Origin: Plasmopara viticola | Taxonomy: Eukaryota; Oomycota; Peronosporomycetes; Peronosporales; Peronosporaceae | Direction of reading: 5' to 3' | DNA length: 64,000 nucleotides | Assembly: GCA_001695595.3 (NCBI GenBank) | Contig: MBPM02000002.1 | Span: forward strand, 2,455,608 to 2,519,607 | Shown here: in pieces, positions 1 to 10,899 of the stretch | How the letters are laid out: the number at the start of each line of letters is the position of its first letter | Numbering within the stretch: the first letter of the stretch is position 1 | The notes under the pieces: generated by a model | What the model saw: only the letters and a program-made list of their open reading frames with translations | Database searches by the model: none | Told to the model about the DNA's origin: nothing | Made by a program: the position numbers and the translations under genes

Positions 1-236
1 TCAAAGACATTGGAGCTGTCTATTTGGTCATTCGCATAATTTCGAGAAGACTGAGCGCTTCAAATATTAAGAGTGAAATTTGCGTAAAGACAATCCGGCG
101 TATGAAGCTCTACGCAAGTATGCAAGCGCCGTTATTAACACAGAGCTTCTTATCGAGACGGCTCCACTACGAGGAGAAATTAAGCAAAAATTTCTCTTAC
201 TAAAGCCCGATACCAAGCCGATATTTGTCGAACAAT

Positions 237-960
237 AGCGCCAGAGTCCTTAACAGCGCAGGACAATCCAAGGATGGAGAGATGATTCAAGCGGGCATTA
301 TTCGACCAAGTACGTCTGCCTTATCGGCACCAAGGCTTAGTGTCGAGAGGCCTGTAGGTTAGAGCATTGTGCCCGATTATTGTCAGCATAATCTGGCGAA
401 AATCTTGTTGGCGATACCGATTCCGCACAAGGAAGATACCTTTGACGCCATGTCCAGTAGTCATTTTTTTCGCGCATGGACCTACTATCCGGTTCAATTG
501 CGCGTATCGGGTACCATATTTTCCGCTTCATTACTTCAGAAGGTCTATTTGAGTATTTAGTCAGTTTTAGCGGAAGACCGGTTGCATAAAACCGGCGTTT
601 GCAAAAGTATTTCGAGATATAAGAGGCGTGATGAGAATCTACTTTGATGGCATCTACGTGTTCTCGCAGAGTGAAGATGTTGCAAACCACATATCGGTTT
701 TAGTAATCGTACTTAAATGGTGTAAAAACAAAAACTTTACATCCAGTTGTCAAAGTGTCAGCTCTCCGAGGATGAGATTTCATGCCCAACAAATTTTGTC
801 GAACGAATGTCTCCGATTGGACCCCGACAAGATTAAGATCATCGCTGAATGATCTGACCCAAGACAAAGAAGCAAATGGAGTGCTTCTTATGCCCGACAG
901 TTTGTGTCTCGAGGTTTGGCAACGACTTTGCGCAATTGGCAGGACCACTCCTCGACAGTA
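237..960 (+). pseudogene. Gypsy A reverse transcriptase remnant
   Basis: Fragments in several frames match the reverse transcriptase of the sister copies. Around 628-700 the catalytic block reads RIYFDGIYVFSQ, where an active enzyme has YFDD, so the second catalytic aspartate is replaced by glycine. Further on, about 780-850, the frame reads LRLDPDKIKIIAE, typical of the thumb region leading to RNase H. No single open frame covers the domain. Gypsy C keeps YFDD at the same place, which supports reading the change here as decay. Confidence 0.75.
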
Positions 961-1149
961 TTAAGAAATATATACACATACCACAATACGTAGACCTCAC
1001 TTCCGGTCGGAAATCTCTCGAGCTCTCGAACGAATAACTACGCTCTTCACCAAACTCAAGCACCGCTTGACGCTTCCACCTCTTTAAAAATTTTGAGCTT
1101 TTTGGAGCTATTTGGTATACGAATGGACACCTCGAACTTTGCGATCAGG

Positions 1150-1450
1150 GTAGTCTTATTTTAAAAGCAAGGAAAGCAAGAGCATTTACTGGTCGAAAGA
1201 CGAAGCAGCCGGGTTGAACTTGCGTGTTCGTGAGAAAGAGCTACTTGCAATTATTTATGCGCTAGAGTTAAGGCGTGTGTATCTTTTTGATCAATCATTC
1301 ACAGTCGAAACAGATCACAAATTACAATAATCCTGACGCAAAAGGCTACAAGCCGCAGAGTAGCTCTTCAATGATCTTGCTTGTTCCAGCCTTTATTCAA
1401 GTATTATCTTTGTGAAACGAATAACGTGGCCGATGCACTGTCAGCAATCT
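1150..1450 (+). pseudogene. Gypsy A RNase H remnant
   Basis: About 1190-1325 encodes a stretch containing LRVREKELLAIIYALE and, after it, a TDHK block. This is the usual end of the Ty3/Gypsy RT-RNase H module (EKELLAI...TDH). At about 1415-1442 the residues TNNVADALS follow, the common NxxADALS signature at the end of RNase H. Frames shift between the blocks, so it is non-functional. Confidence 0.7.
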
Positions 1451-1519
1451 AGAACTCGAGCGTAAAGTAGCTTAGGTTAGCTTGCAAGCGCTACTGAAGC
1501 GGCAAAGATTCACGAGATC

Positions 1520-2215
1520 GTGGTGACAATCAGGACGAACAAGATTACAGCTGATCAATCCGCAAAGACAATGTATGCGTGGAATAGAGGCCTCAGTACG
1601 TCATCAAGAAGCCAAAATAATGAAGATGAGGAGCCAAAGTACTCATCGCAGGCTGGTATCTTGTATGCTCAAACTTGCATAGATGCGACACCACGACTGT
1701 ACATTACAGACGACGGAGACCTATTAATACGCGTCATATGTGAGAACCACAATTCTGTATTGACAGGCCACCCAGGATCTTACAAGATCTACGTGGCCGT
1801 ACATCAAAAGTACTACTGGCTAAAAAGGACGAGGAACATCCAGCGCTATGTCAACACTTGCGAATTGTGTCAGCGCAACAAGGCTAAGCAGACTAAACGT
1901 TTACTTCAATCTCTGGGTATTCCAAGAGGCAAATGGGTAATTATTTCAGTGGACTTCGCCGTCTCTTCACTGGAGACCAAAAATTGGTATGGTGCCGTCA
2001 TGGTTGTTGTTGATCGCGCAACAAAAATGGCCATGTTTACCGTTACGAAGACAACGGACAATATGCAGAAATCGCAAAGGCCCACAAGCAGGAAAATATG
2101 TAGAACGGCATACCAAAGGCCATTGTGTCCAACCAAGACACCAAGTTCACACCAAGTTATGGCAAGCAATCGTGTCTGCTGTGAGAATGCAACACAATTC
2201 GGCTTCGGTCTTTAG
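1520..2215 (+). pseudogene. Gypsy A integrase, zinc-binding and core remnant
   Basis: A 231-codon open frame holds the HHCC zinc-binding region (histidines in the ENHNS and GHPG segments near residue 75-85, cysteines in CELCQRNK near residue 115) followed by the start of the catalytic core with the first aspartate in ISVDFAV. The core then breaks. In a shifted frame about 2130-2150 the second-aspartate block reads VSNQDTKFT, with Asn where active enzymes have Asp. The GQTER block with the expected glutamate follows about 2228-2245. Known role of the family: insertion of cDNA into the genome. This copy cannot be active. Confidence 0.85.
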
Positions 2216-2367
2216 GCCACATACTGTTGGACAAACGGAGAGAACAACCGATTATCTGTGGGACCTCGTCGACCCAGCTTAGATGACTTTTTTCATTTGG
2301 CTTAGATAGCTTGGAATCGATGCGTACACTTTACAATTAAAATGTCACTGTGTAAAGCGGATCTAGA

Positions 2368-2760
2368 GTGATAAGGCATCAAATCCAGAAGTTCACAAGT
2401 AGAAAAAATCAGCACAAGAGCTTCTACCAAGTCAAAAAAAGATTACTGAAGGTCGCACAGGACCGGATGAGCAAAGTTTTAGAGCGCATAAAGTGCTACT
2501 GCGACAAGAATAGACTTAGCAAAGACTTGCAGGCTGGCGATATGGTGCTTTTAGACGGCAAGAATTTTGATATTCGTCACAAAGGCTTTGCTCAGTCAAA
2601 GAGACTCGCATCAAGATAGTTTGGTCCACTCCCTATCGCAAAGAAAGCTTCAGGACATTCCTATAAGCTGCGAGTATAAAAGGGATTAAAGCTACATCTA
2701 GTGTTTCACACTTCACTGTTGAAGACGTATCGCGAGGACACCAAGTGTCGACAAAATATG
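2368..2760 (+). pseudogene. Gypsy A integrase C-terminal domain remnant
   Basis: An open frame to 2619 reads through AQDRMSKVLERIKCYCDKNR and GDMVLLDGKNFDIRHKGF. A shifted frame continues with FGPLPIAKK and LKLHLVFHTSLLKTYREDT-like residues, matching the GPF/Y-type C-terminal module of chromoviral-like Gypsy integrases, which ends in an 'FHxSLLKxY' block. The polypeptide is cut by a stop at 2617-2619. Homologous segments lie on the minus strand at about 9330-9720 and 54210-54640. Confidence 0.75.
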
Positions 2761-2918
2761 GATATGACGATGGCAACTCGTTAGAGCCAAATTATTGACA
2801 TCGTAAATACAGACAGACACACATCGAAATATTTGGTGGCTTGGTGCTGTATGTCTATCATATATCCGGAAAGACGGGCCTAATCATTAAATTTAGATGT
2901 TTTCCTGAATGGAATATA

Positions 2919-3305
2919 TGTAGCGTAACCGGCAGGTTTGCCGGTCACGACTATTACGCGATAAAGTTACCTTTTTTTATAAAGAACGTATGCATTAGTG
3001 CTATCCATAAGAATAGGTGATCATACAGCTTTAAGCTAGATGGAAGGTCCAGATCTTCCAGAAGCGTTGGCAATCAACTGACTTTATTGGCTTAAAATAA
3101 TACAGGATGTGTAAAAAGCCAGATGAAGTAAAAAAGATGTAGGATGGTAGCTGTAAATGGCTGAGAGCCATTTTGGGATGTAGCAAGTCAATGCTTTGTT
3201 AAAGCTCTCCTTTCTCTATCACTTCTCATTTCGCTCTAAGCAACAAACACTCCTCCTCCATCTCCGACTTCGCCCCTCTCGACACCCAAGCCTCGTCTGA
3301 CGACC
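2919..3305 (+). repeat. Gypsy A 3' LTR (approximate ends)
   Basis: The start is placed at TGTAGCGTAAC because the sister copies begin an aligned block at TGTGACGTAAC (9211 downward, minus) and TGTTACGTAA (53924 downward, minus). The 3' part carries GATGGTAGC, then a pyrimidine-rich run with CTCCTCC and CCAAGCCTCGTCT, which matches the minus-strand copy at 53590-53760. The exact 3' end is not resolved. Confidence 0.6.
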
Positions 3306-3693
3306 GACATTTAATGATTTTTCTCCGCATCTTTGATGCATCCGCGCTATTCATAACCTCGAAAAGTTGTACACAGTCGAGATCTTCTTAGCACTAGCAA
3401 GAAAGCGCAAACCACCTAGAAGTCCGAAATATGGAGCGTTAAAGCAGTCAGTCGAGTGAAAAAAAACATCAATTTAGGGTGTAGGTATACTTCATAAAAT
3501 ATTATCAGTCTGTGGCTTTATTAGTTGCTCGCCTACTCAACGTTTATTCTGCGTTGCTCACATACAAGAAACACTATTTTTGATATAGAAAAGTTTACTT
3601 AATTTATCACCTTGAGATGATCCTAATTACAATTTGACAAGTCTCAAGTAACCAAGTATCGTCTTGAAAAGAAACCTCAAGTTTATTCCTGCG
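3306..3693. other. Unassigned stretch after Gypsy A
   Basis: No gene, RNA or clear repeat is visible. The first bases may still be the end of the Gypsy A LTR. Confidence 0.4.
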
Positions 3694-4045
3694 TCCCAAG
3701 TGATGATGATGAACCGACCCTGTGGCTCGAGCAGTTAGCCGTTCGACCCAGGACCGGGAGGTACCTGGTTCGATACCCATACGGTCCGAATTAAGGCAGC
3801 CGGAGATAGGTCACTAAAGTGGACGGGCTATCACACCCGAGTGTGTGATTGCCCTTCCAACTCGCGCCCGATTGGGTAATAAAAGGGTTGGGTGGGACGC
3901 CCCACTGACCGAAAAAGCCCCATAGTGTAATGAGGGGTACGGAACCCGGTCCCAATATGGGTCGGATTGCTATCAGCATCCCGCGATAGAGACAGCTTAG
4001 TCTTAGCGCGTGGGTTCCGGTAGCTTAAATCCCAAGTGATGATGA
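3694..4045 (+). repeat. tRNA-derived SINE, copy 1, with 16-bp target duplication
   Basis: The body (about 3710-4029) starts with a tRNA-like head. TGGCTCGAGCAGTTAG at about 3722 fits a pol III A box, and GGTTCGATACC at about 3767 is an almost ideal B box. A tRNA-unrelated body follows, ending GGGTTCCGGTAGCTTAAA. The word TCCCAAGTGATGATGA occurs exactly at 3694-3709 and again at 4030-4045, a perfect 16-bp target-site duplication, which defines the ends. The same unit lies inverted at 21401-21743, and degraded copies lie near 44.9 and 59.0-59.5 kb. SINEs are non-autonomous and moved by a LINE. Confidence 0.88.
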
Positions 4046-5246
4046 AGGCACCGTAAATTGCAGCACACATCGTGATCTATCTTATGACGAGCCTGCGATG
4101 GAAGACGAAAAAATATATTCACTTATCGCTCCGCCGACACACAGAGTTGTCCAGATCAAATTTTAGGCATAGCGCATGAGGCTGAAAGCTTTAATCGACT
4201 CAATCGCGGAAGATTGATATAATTGCCATGACATGGTCGGCTGAGCTGCTTGAAAGACCTAAAGCTTACCGCAATGCTGAGAGAAAGTTGAGAATTGAAC
4301 ATCCTGTATTCTTATATAAGCATATATTTGTCGAAGCCTACAGTCCTGATATATACAATGGCCACCGTGAACAAAGTAGCGATTGCTAAGCTTTGCTATT
4401 ATTGATTGAAAAAGGTGCGTTCACTTCAAGCCTTTATAGTATATATGACCCCTGTCGCCCTGATCTAGAAGTTATGCGCACTATGCTCTTCGATGTACAC
4501 ACTGGTGGAAGCGAGGTTGTGCCGGCGATCAACACCGACGATTCTACCAATCGATCACAACGCGTTTTCGCGTTTTAAGTGCACATTTTGGCGTTCACAG
4601 AACCTAAGTGTTAACCCGATTCGTATTATGTTAAAATACAGTAACGTCAATATCCATGAAAACGGTGGACTATCACAGCACTACACGTACGAGTCAGCGA
4701 CCACGGTTGCAGGATTCAGCAGTTTATAAAGATTTTAAGCGGGTATAGCTTGGTTCATCTGGTTTAGATGAAAGACGCTTTTGGCTCTACATGTTACGTC
4801 GCGAAGGCTCGGTCGGTCTTGTGGCATGCGTCACCGACGCGATGACATTGCGGAAAACCGATGATTTTGCGTCGCTTACAGATTGCAACAACTTTTTACT
4901 CTGTCAGATTGTATTGAAAGTGTCTATTAGATGGCATTTTCTGTTTTATATTGTCGTTTAAAGCCTTGACGTTAATCTTTGGCGAAGTGCCTGCACTGCT
5001 TGCGTCTGTACAAACCCGCTGCGGTCGTTGATATGGCTAATTAGCTGCATTATTACACGTAGAAAATAAATAAATGACGCCACATGGCCGGTTTTTAGGT
5101 TGGTACCCTTAGGGTACCCATACCCAACATGGATACATGTGATTGGGCAGTGACAGGCACTGGTGAATAGATGGGTGGGTGCGGCGTAGGCCTAAAACAT
5201 TTCTTCGAGTGTGTGAGTAAAAACCCCTCGTTCGTCGGCCTAACCC
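4046..5246. other. Intergenic region upstream of effector 1
   Basis: No convincing gene. Short open frames of 60-80 codons have no recognisable features. The last about 100 bases are shared with the region upstream of the second effector (18167-18260): both carry a GCACTGGTGRATRG-like word and a TTCG...GCC block just before the ATG. This probably belongs to the promoter and 5' leader. A near-palindrome GGTACCCTTAGGGTACC lies at about 5101-5117. Confidence 0.5.
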
Positions 5247-6488
5247 ATGCGCTTTCGCTACTTGCGCATCGCAGTACTGGCCGGTATCCTCGCAGCCACG
5301 GCCTCCGCTGACTCGACGAGTAGGAATTCCACATTACGAGTAGAGCGTTTGCCTTCCTCCGGTCGCAATGACTTCGCTGCAATCGGGGCGAGTGTCGGCG
5401 ACGAAGACAGGGCGGGACGAGTTCGTGATAATTTGATGCCCATCTCCGATTTTGCCAAAGAGGTCTTATTAAACGGTCGCGACGCTCAAGATAAAGCTGT
5501 GAACAAATTGCTCAAGAAATACAGCGCGATGATCAGGGAGCGGAAGACACCACACGAACTCTACAAAGAATTGGTAGGCTTTGAGGCAAAGGAGGAAGTG
5601 TTGACCACCAACGAATGGAAATCGTGGGCCTTATTCGCCAGTATATATAGCGTCCATATACGCAAGGATCCTTTTGAGTATATCGTGGAGGTAATGTCGA
5701 ATCTTTATGGCGCCGGCCAACTTTCCAAGATACTAGCTGTGGCAGTGCACGATTCCAAGATGAAGAACCTCGCCGAGAAGCTGCAGGAGGCGCAAGTTTC
5801 TTCATGGCTTCAAAAACAGTACCAACCGCAACAAGTCTACGATCTCTTGAAAGCCGGAGAGGTGACGGTAGACGACAATCTCGACCACCCGCTTGCTGCT
5901 ACTTATGCCCGCTACCTAGAGCGTCTGCGTGAGGTTGAGAATAAGAGAAACGTTGTTGCCACTGTAGTAAGTGATCGCCACGAGATCATGGAATACGGCT
6001 CTAAGCTTAGAAAGCTCATGCTGCCGGAAAATGCTTTAGACCCCCAGAGTGCGGAGCATTTGCAAGTGGTAATGTCAGATGGGCTGAAGAAATCGTTTTC
6101 ACCGGACCAAATAGTGTCCATGCTGCTGGAAAATGTGAAGGATAGTGATCATCAGCTCAGATTGCTCTTCGAATACGTGCCAATCAGGAATTTTTGGATG
6201 GAGTACGCTAAGAAGTTCAATAGGCTACACCCTGGTCTCCTGGCACCGCTGTTTGAGAAGATTACATCGATCTGTGGTCTGCCGAAGCTGTTGGTCTGGC
6301 TGCACGCGGCTGTGAATGTGCCAGATAGATATTTCAGCGATATGGTGCGTTGGTATGTCGAATTACAATTTTCGGAATGGAAAAAGTCTCGGGTGACAGA
6401 CATCAGCTTTATGATGCCAGACCTGACCACGAATCCGGTGATCGAAGCCATGAAAAATGCGTACTCCAAGTACTACCACACGGTATGA
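5247..6488 (+). CDS. Secreted WY-type effector-like protein, RXLR motif altered (effector 1)
   Basis: Single-exon frame of 413 residues. Residues 1-21 form a signal peptide (MRFRYLRIAVLAGILAATASA, cleavage likely before DS). Oomycete RXLR effectors carry R-x-L-R and then an acidic EER motif after the signal. Here the same place has RVERLPS (31-37), with no exact RXLR, and GDEDR (51-55) in the EER position. From about residue 70 the protein is helical and repetitive, with the tryptophan/tyrosine spacing of WY and L units: W124 and W127 followed by LFASIY, an L unit about 174-202 (LAEKLQEAQVSSW), and further units to the end. The family acts inside plant cells; the target here is unknown. The start is fixed by the signal peptide and by the aligned start of the paralogue at 16871-18166. 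Confidence 0.85.
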   Translation: MRFRYLRIAVLAGILAATASADSTSRNSTLRVERLPSSGRNDFAAIGASVGDEDRAGRVRDNLMPISDFAKEVLLNGRDAQDKAVNKLLKKYSAMIRERKTPHELYKELVGFEAKEEVLTTNEWKSWALFASIYSVHIRKDPFEYIVEVMSNLYGAGQLSKILAVAVHDSKMKNLAEKLQEAQVSSWLQKQYQPQQVYDLLKAGEVTVDDNLDHPLAATYARYLERLREVENKRNVVATVVSDRHEIMEYGSKLRKLMLPENALDPQSAEHLQVVMSDGLKKSFSPDQIVSMLLENVKDSDHQLRLLFEYVPIRNFWMEYAKKFNRLHPGLLAPLFEKITSICGLPKLLVWLHAAVNVPDRYFSDMVRWYVELQFSEWKKSRVTDISFMMPDLTTNPVIEAMKNAYSKYYHTV

Positions 6489-6838
6489 TAACACCTTTCG
6501 AAAGCGGATTATCTAATGTGAGTATAGTGTTCTTTTATAGTCGAAAGATTTACGAAAAGCTAACATTTCTTAATACATGGCCAATGAACCGCGTTGTTTG
6601 TTCTTGTTTCAATCTATCTTGATCACCACTTGTTGCGCACCACCTTTATGACGCAAAAAGTGTTATCAGAAGAAGCCACGAGTGTTTGTCAAAACTTTGA
6701 CTCGGCGCTCACATAAGACAGGAGGCAATACGTTATCATGACCAGACTGCACCGCTATTTTGGAAAAGACAGCTCTGCAGTCTTGGAATAAGTAAATGTG
6801 GGAATGTCAACGATTTTTAAGGCCAGCCTGCAGATAAA
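6489..6838 (+). repeat. 3' flank shared with effector 2 (segmental duplication)
   Basis: The stretch after the stop aligns by eye with the sequence after the other effector gene (16603-16870, read on the minus strand). Shared words include AAAGCGGA, ACGARAAGCTAACA, AACCGCGTTGTTT, GAGGCAATACGT and GTCAACGATTTT. The homology fades at about 6838. It shows that the duplicated unit is larger than the coding region. Confidence 0.75.
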
Positions 6839-8018
6839 ATGGAGCCATTTAGAGATACAAACATCATACGACGACGCTGTGACACGAGGAAATCAATGGA
6901 CTATTGATTTCGGGTACCACCAAATTATTCGTACATGCTGTAGGACAGAGTCAGTGCCCGATTGGCGAACGCGTAGTCATCATTTAGACTATGACCTAAT
7001 GTTTCGAGGTGGACGCAATTGGTCAATGCAGAGTGATTAATTGTGTTGGGCCGTTCCGTTTGGCTCTGCCTGCCCTTGCTACATGTACATATATTCGCTA
7101 AGTATAGATTAATTAGACTATAATGTACGGAAGAGTGAAAGATTGCTACAAGTCAATACCTTATCTCCACGAGTTATTAACATCTTGCTGTTTTTAAGGT
7201 GCGATCTTTTCTTGTTCTTCTGTTTGTCAATCTTGGAATACAACAACTCTAGTCGTCTGCACATCGCTAAATAGGTTTGATCAGGTCATGGAACGTTTGA
7301 TCGTTTGCTAGTGTGAAAACTCATGCGACATTCTGGCGCTATCACTAATGCATGAGGCCTTATTAGCAGTAATTGCATTGGTCGACACGGATCATGACAA
7401 CACCAAGCTGCCTTGCCAGCTCTCGGCACTATATCGCTTCGACTCTGGTTGTTTTTAAAGCTTCAATATTGTTAAGGCGCAAGTACGGCTTTGTCATTTA
7501 AAATTACGTTTTCCGCAAATTTAAGAGCAATAAATTTGTGCAGGAAGTAGATTGGGATGTAATTTTCAATAATGAAGCCACACGAATCCCAAATTTTTCT
7601 GCGCTCCTTCGCCTTCTAGTGCTAAAGATTCGATTTGGAAAGAACAAACAAGAATGGAACACAAGGTGGATATAGAATCACATACGGAGAGTCTCGTATT
7701 CTGTACTCGCTAGTTGGTATGGAGCTGCTTAATTAAACTACGGATGTATCTTCGCGTTGGCCATCAATATAGTGACTTTTGCTAGGAAATTAGTTTCGTA
7801 CGTGAAAATTGGTTAATACAGAGCGTCATGAGCTTTAAATTTTATTCAAGTACAGAGTATATTGAGCTAAGACCATCAATATAATAGACTTAAACCGAAA
7901 CTGCAAATTGCTGCATCAATTCTAAGAGTCCACACAGGCCGCAAAATTTGTTGAGACTTCAAAACCACAATTAAAGCCAAAAGCGGCTTCCTTCCCTGTG
8001 AATTTATCGTTGGCTTCA
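6839..8018. other. Intergenic, nothing recognised
   Basis: No long open frame and no repeat match within the window was seen. Composition is AT-rich. Confidence 0.4.
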
Positions 8019-8548
8019 GCAATGTAATGTAATGTATTACGTTATCACGTTGCCAAGTCATGCACGTGCATGGCTCAGTCTGGCTAGTCCACGGCATAGA
8101 GTGGTGTCCGCATACGTCGGGTCTTGTTCGGCGGGCAGTGCATCCAGCACCGAGGTCGTGAGGGTCTTCCATTTCTTTCGGTCTTGTGCAAGGGTACGAA
8201 GCACTTCGAGGTCTTGTGCTGTCCGGAGTCGAAGACCGGAGGTACAGGAAACAAGGTCGTTGTCGAGTGCTAAGGGGAGCGTGGTGCGGAGACGTCCGCG
8301 CCATTTTGCTGCGGTGGAGAAGAAGTAGGCACGCATCGGGAGGTTAGCTGGAATGTCGGGATTGCGGCGAAGTACTTGGTCAAACAGGCGCCAGCGAGCT
8401 TGTGTCAATCGTAGTCTCAGCGGTCGCTCATCACAGAGGTCGTAGAGTCTTGCATTCGAAATGTGTCGGAGGTAGCAATAGCCAAGAGCGTAGCGAAGCT
8501 GGCGGCGATGGAAACTCTCGAGGCCGTGGAGCTCTGACTTGGTAAGAG
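8019..8548 (-). mobile_element. 5'-truncated LINE, 3' coding end and tail
   Basis: On the minus strand an open frame to a stop at 8058 reads TLTKSELHGLESFHRRQLR, then ISNARLYDLCDERPLRLRL and the terminal ADTTLCRGLARLSHARA. This is the C-terminal region found after the reverse transcriptase of oomycete non-LTR retrotransposons. A short 3' UTR and a pentanucleotide tail (ATGTA repeats at 8021-8036 on the + strand) follow. It is truncated at the 5' end near 8548, as is usual for LINE copies. No clear target duplication was found. It is the full-length reference for the shorter, internally deleted copies at 16264-16590 and 53166-53497. Confidence 0.75.
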
Positions 8549-8814
8549 TAATATATAACAAATCACGTGAAGTGTAAGTGATATACTCTTGACGTTATTC
8601 TTGAAGCGTGTCTCTCAAATGACGAAGCCTTTTTCACCCTTACTATCGCATAAATATTTCGCGTCAAGGCTTAGCTCGTTCTAATACAAAAAGGGATCGA
8701 AACTTCACATCGTTTTTATATCATTTGACGAACGGCAACTCACGAACTCCAAATTCTGTCATTAATTTTAGCCTCTTAAACAAATCTAAGGGCTCTTGTA
8801 ACACAAAATTTAAA
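8549..8814. other. Spacer between LINE end and Gypsy B
   Basis: Nothing recognised. Confidence 0.35.
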
Positions 8815-9211
8815 GTCAGTCATTGGGCAAGGCTTGGGCGGTGAGCGGGGCAAAGTCGGCGGTGAAGGAGGAGGAGTTTTAGTTGCTTGCAGCAAATTGC
8901 AGAGTGATACTTAGTCGAGAGCTCGTACGACTTGTTATCTTGCTACAGCCTATATGGTGGCTTTTAGCCATCTGCTGCTACCATTTTAAAGGCTATTATT
9001 CTCTGACAATTTCCCTATTTAGGATATTTTAAGCCAATAAGGTCACTTGGTTACAAATTATTATCGGACATTTGGCACATTCTTTTGGACTGAAACTGCA
9101 TAATCGCATAATCCTTTGGATAGTACAAGTGCATATGTATTTTGAAAATATTAAGTTATATTGAGTAAAGCCGTCACCGGAAAAACTGCCGTTGACGATG
9201 GTTACGTCACA
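8815..9211 (-). repeat. Gypsy B 3' LTR (approximate)
   Basis: On the minus strand it begins TGTGACGTAACC and ends in a region with CTCCTCCTTCACC and GCCCAAGCCTTG-like words. It aligns by eye with the Gypsy A (2919-3305) and Gypsy C (53588-53924) LTRs. Exact boundaries are inferred from the shared start word. Confidence 0.6.
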
Positions 9212-9329
9212 TGACCTCTCTTTGAAAAGATGTTTATTTGAGAGATAGGGCTCACCTTCTTTGATTTTCCAATAGAGGTCAAAGAGTCAGGAATGATGCT
9301 TAAGATTCTCCACGGGCTCTCAAGTGGTT

Positions 9330-10470
9330 TTAAGTCATCAAACTTTGTTTTGTAGGTTTTCTTTGTACTTAGGGTAACCAGCTACGGCTTCAATAAGTTG
9401 TCCGTCAGTGCCATCGGCCAACATGACCGTATTAATCTTTTGCCGACGCTTCGAGTCCTTGCGATCCGGCTTCGATCGTAGATTGTGTAGCTCTGATTGC
9501 AGCTTCAATCCCTTTGATAAACCTAAAAGAAATTTCGCAAATTTTTCTTCAAGGTCAGGAATGGCCAATATATCTTGGCGCAGTTTTTTTTCAACTGAGC
9601 AAAACTTTTGTGACGGACATCCAAATTCTTGCCGTCCAAAAGCACCATATCTCCAGCTTACAATCCTCAGACAAGTCGATTCTTATGTTACTCTGTGCGG
9701 CCATGAGTAACATTTTTGCTGATTTTTTCAACGAAACTCTGCATCTGATGTTGCACCATCCGGCGTGGAAGGAACATGTCCTAGATCCGCTTCGAAGGGT
9801 GACATTCCAATTGTGGAGTGTACACGTCCATTTACTCTATCTTAGCTATATGAAAATAGCCATCTTAATCATATTATGCTGGGTTGACGACATTTTAGAG
9901 GTAATGTCTAATAAAATGGTTAGTTGTTTCCGTTTGTCCATCTGCTTGTGGCCTATAAGCCGTAGCCAAATTGTTTTTCGATCCCTTAGCAGACACGGTA
10001 GCTTGCCATAACCTCGACGTGAGCTTGGTGTCTCGGTCGGAAACAATGATCGTCGGTATGCCATGGTCCTCCATACTCCTTCGTACAATTCTTCATATAG
10101 ACCTTTGCGTTTTCTGCAGTATAGTCCGTTGTCTTCGTACCGATGCACACATCCTTTTTTTAAAGCGAACAACAACCACCAGGACGGTCATATAACCACT
10201 TTTTGGTCTTCTATACAGACACGACAAAGTCCAGCGAAATGTCGATCCAGCTGCCTCTTGGAGTAACCACAGAGTGAGGTGTTTCTGGCAGTTTGGTCTA
10301 CCTAGCCGTACATTCTGCATGTGTTGACATAGCGCTGAATGTACTTCGTCATTTTCGGCCGGTAGTATTACCGACGTACGTCCAGGTAGGTCTTGTACAA
10401 TCCTAGGAGGCCTGTCGATATAGAATCATAGTTCTCACAGATGACGCGACTTTTTGGATCTTCGTCGTCG
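9330..10470 (-). pseudogene. Gypsy B integrase remnant
   Basis: Minus-strand fragments in different frames line up with Gypsy A. RVICENYDS and IQRYVNT fall in the zinc-binding region near 10330-10440. VVVVRFKKRM matches the first core segment near 10170. LQAGDMVLLDGKN matches the C-terminal module near 9650. Multiple frameshifts make it inactive. Confidence 0.75.
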
Positions 10471-10899
10471 GGAATATGAAGTCGTTGAGTCTCGATTTCG
10501 CCTACTCGGAAGGCAATTTTTTTTTAACAATGAGTACTTTGGCACCTCATTTCCTTTCTTCAGCTTTTTGATGTTTTACTCAACGTATCTAATCCGAGCA
10601 TACATTGTCTTCGCGGATTGGGCAAAGGTAATTTTGTCCGTCCTGATTGTCGCCACGATCTCGCGTTTCTTAGCTACTTCCATAGCTCTTGCAAGAAAGC
10701 TTGGGCAGCTTAACTTTCGAATTTCGAATTACATGACAGTGCATCAGCCACGGTAGTCGGTCTACCAAGATAATACGCAAACAGAGGCTGAAATAAGCAC
10801 GCTCATCAAAACATCAAGCTACTCTGCGGCTTGTAGTTTTTTGCGTCAGGAATATCTCAGTACATCGAGAAGATACACAAGCCATACATTTATCTCATG

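Larger units (their letters stand above)
1..3305 (+). mobile_element. Gypsy A: decayed Ty3/Gypsy retrotransposon, 5' end outside window
   Basis: Order along the + strand is reverse transcriptase, RNase H, integrase, integrase C-terminal region, then a 3' LTR, which is the Ty3/Gypsy gene order. No gag or protease is seen, so the 5' part lies beyond base 1 or is lost. Reading frames are broken by many stops and shifts, so the element is inactive. The same family recurs on the minus strand at about 8815-14640 (Gypsy B) and 53588-56280 (Gypsy C): the integrase C-terminal segments of all three share the words GDMVLLDGKN or close variants, and their 3' LTRs align by eye. Confidence 0.85.

Noticed and set aside
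3791..4070. Open frames on - across the first SINE
   Set aside because: They cover a non-coding SINE body with pol III boxes and target duplications; similar shadow frames appear in copy 2.
5101..5117. Near-palindrome GGTACCCTTAGGGTACC upstream of effector 1
   Set aside because: Short and absent from the effector 2 upstream region, so no evidence of a regulatory role.
8019..8040. Short tandem repeats at 8021, 16264 and 53164 as microsatellites or a CRISPR-like array
   Set aside because: They are pentanucleotide tails at LINE 3' ends, with the same sequence context each time.
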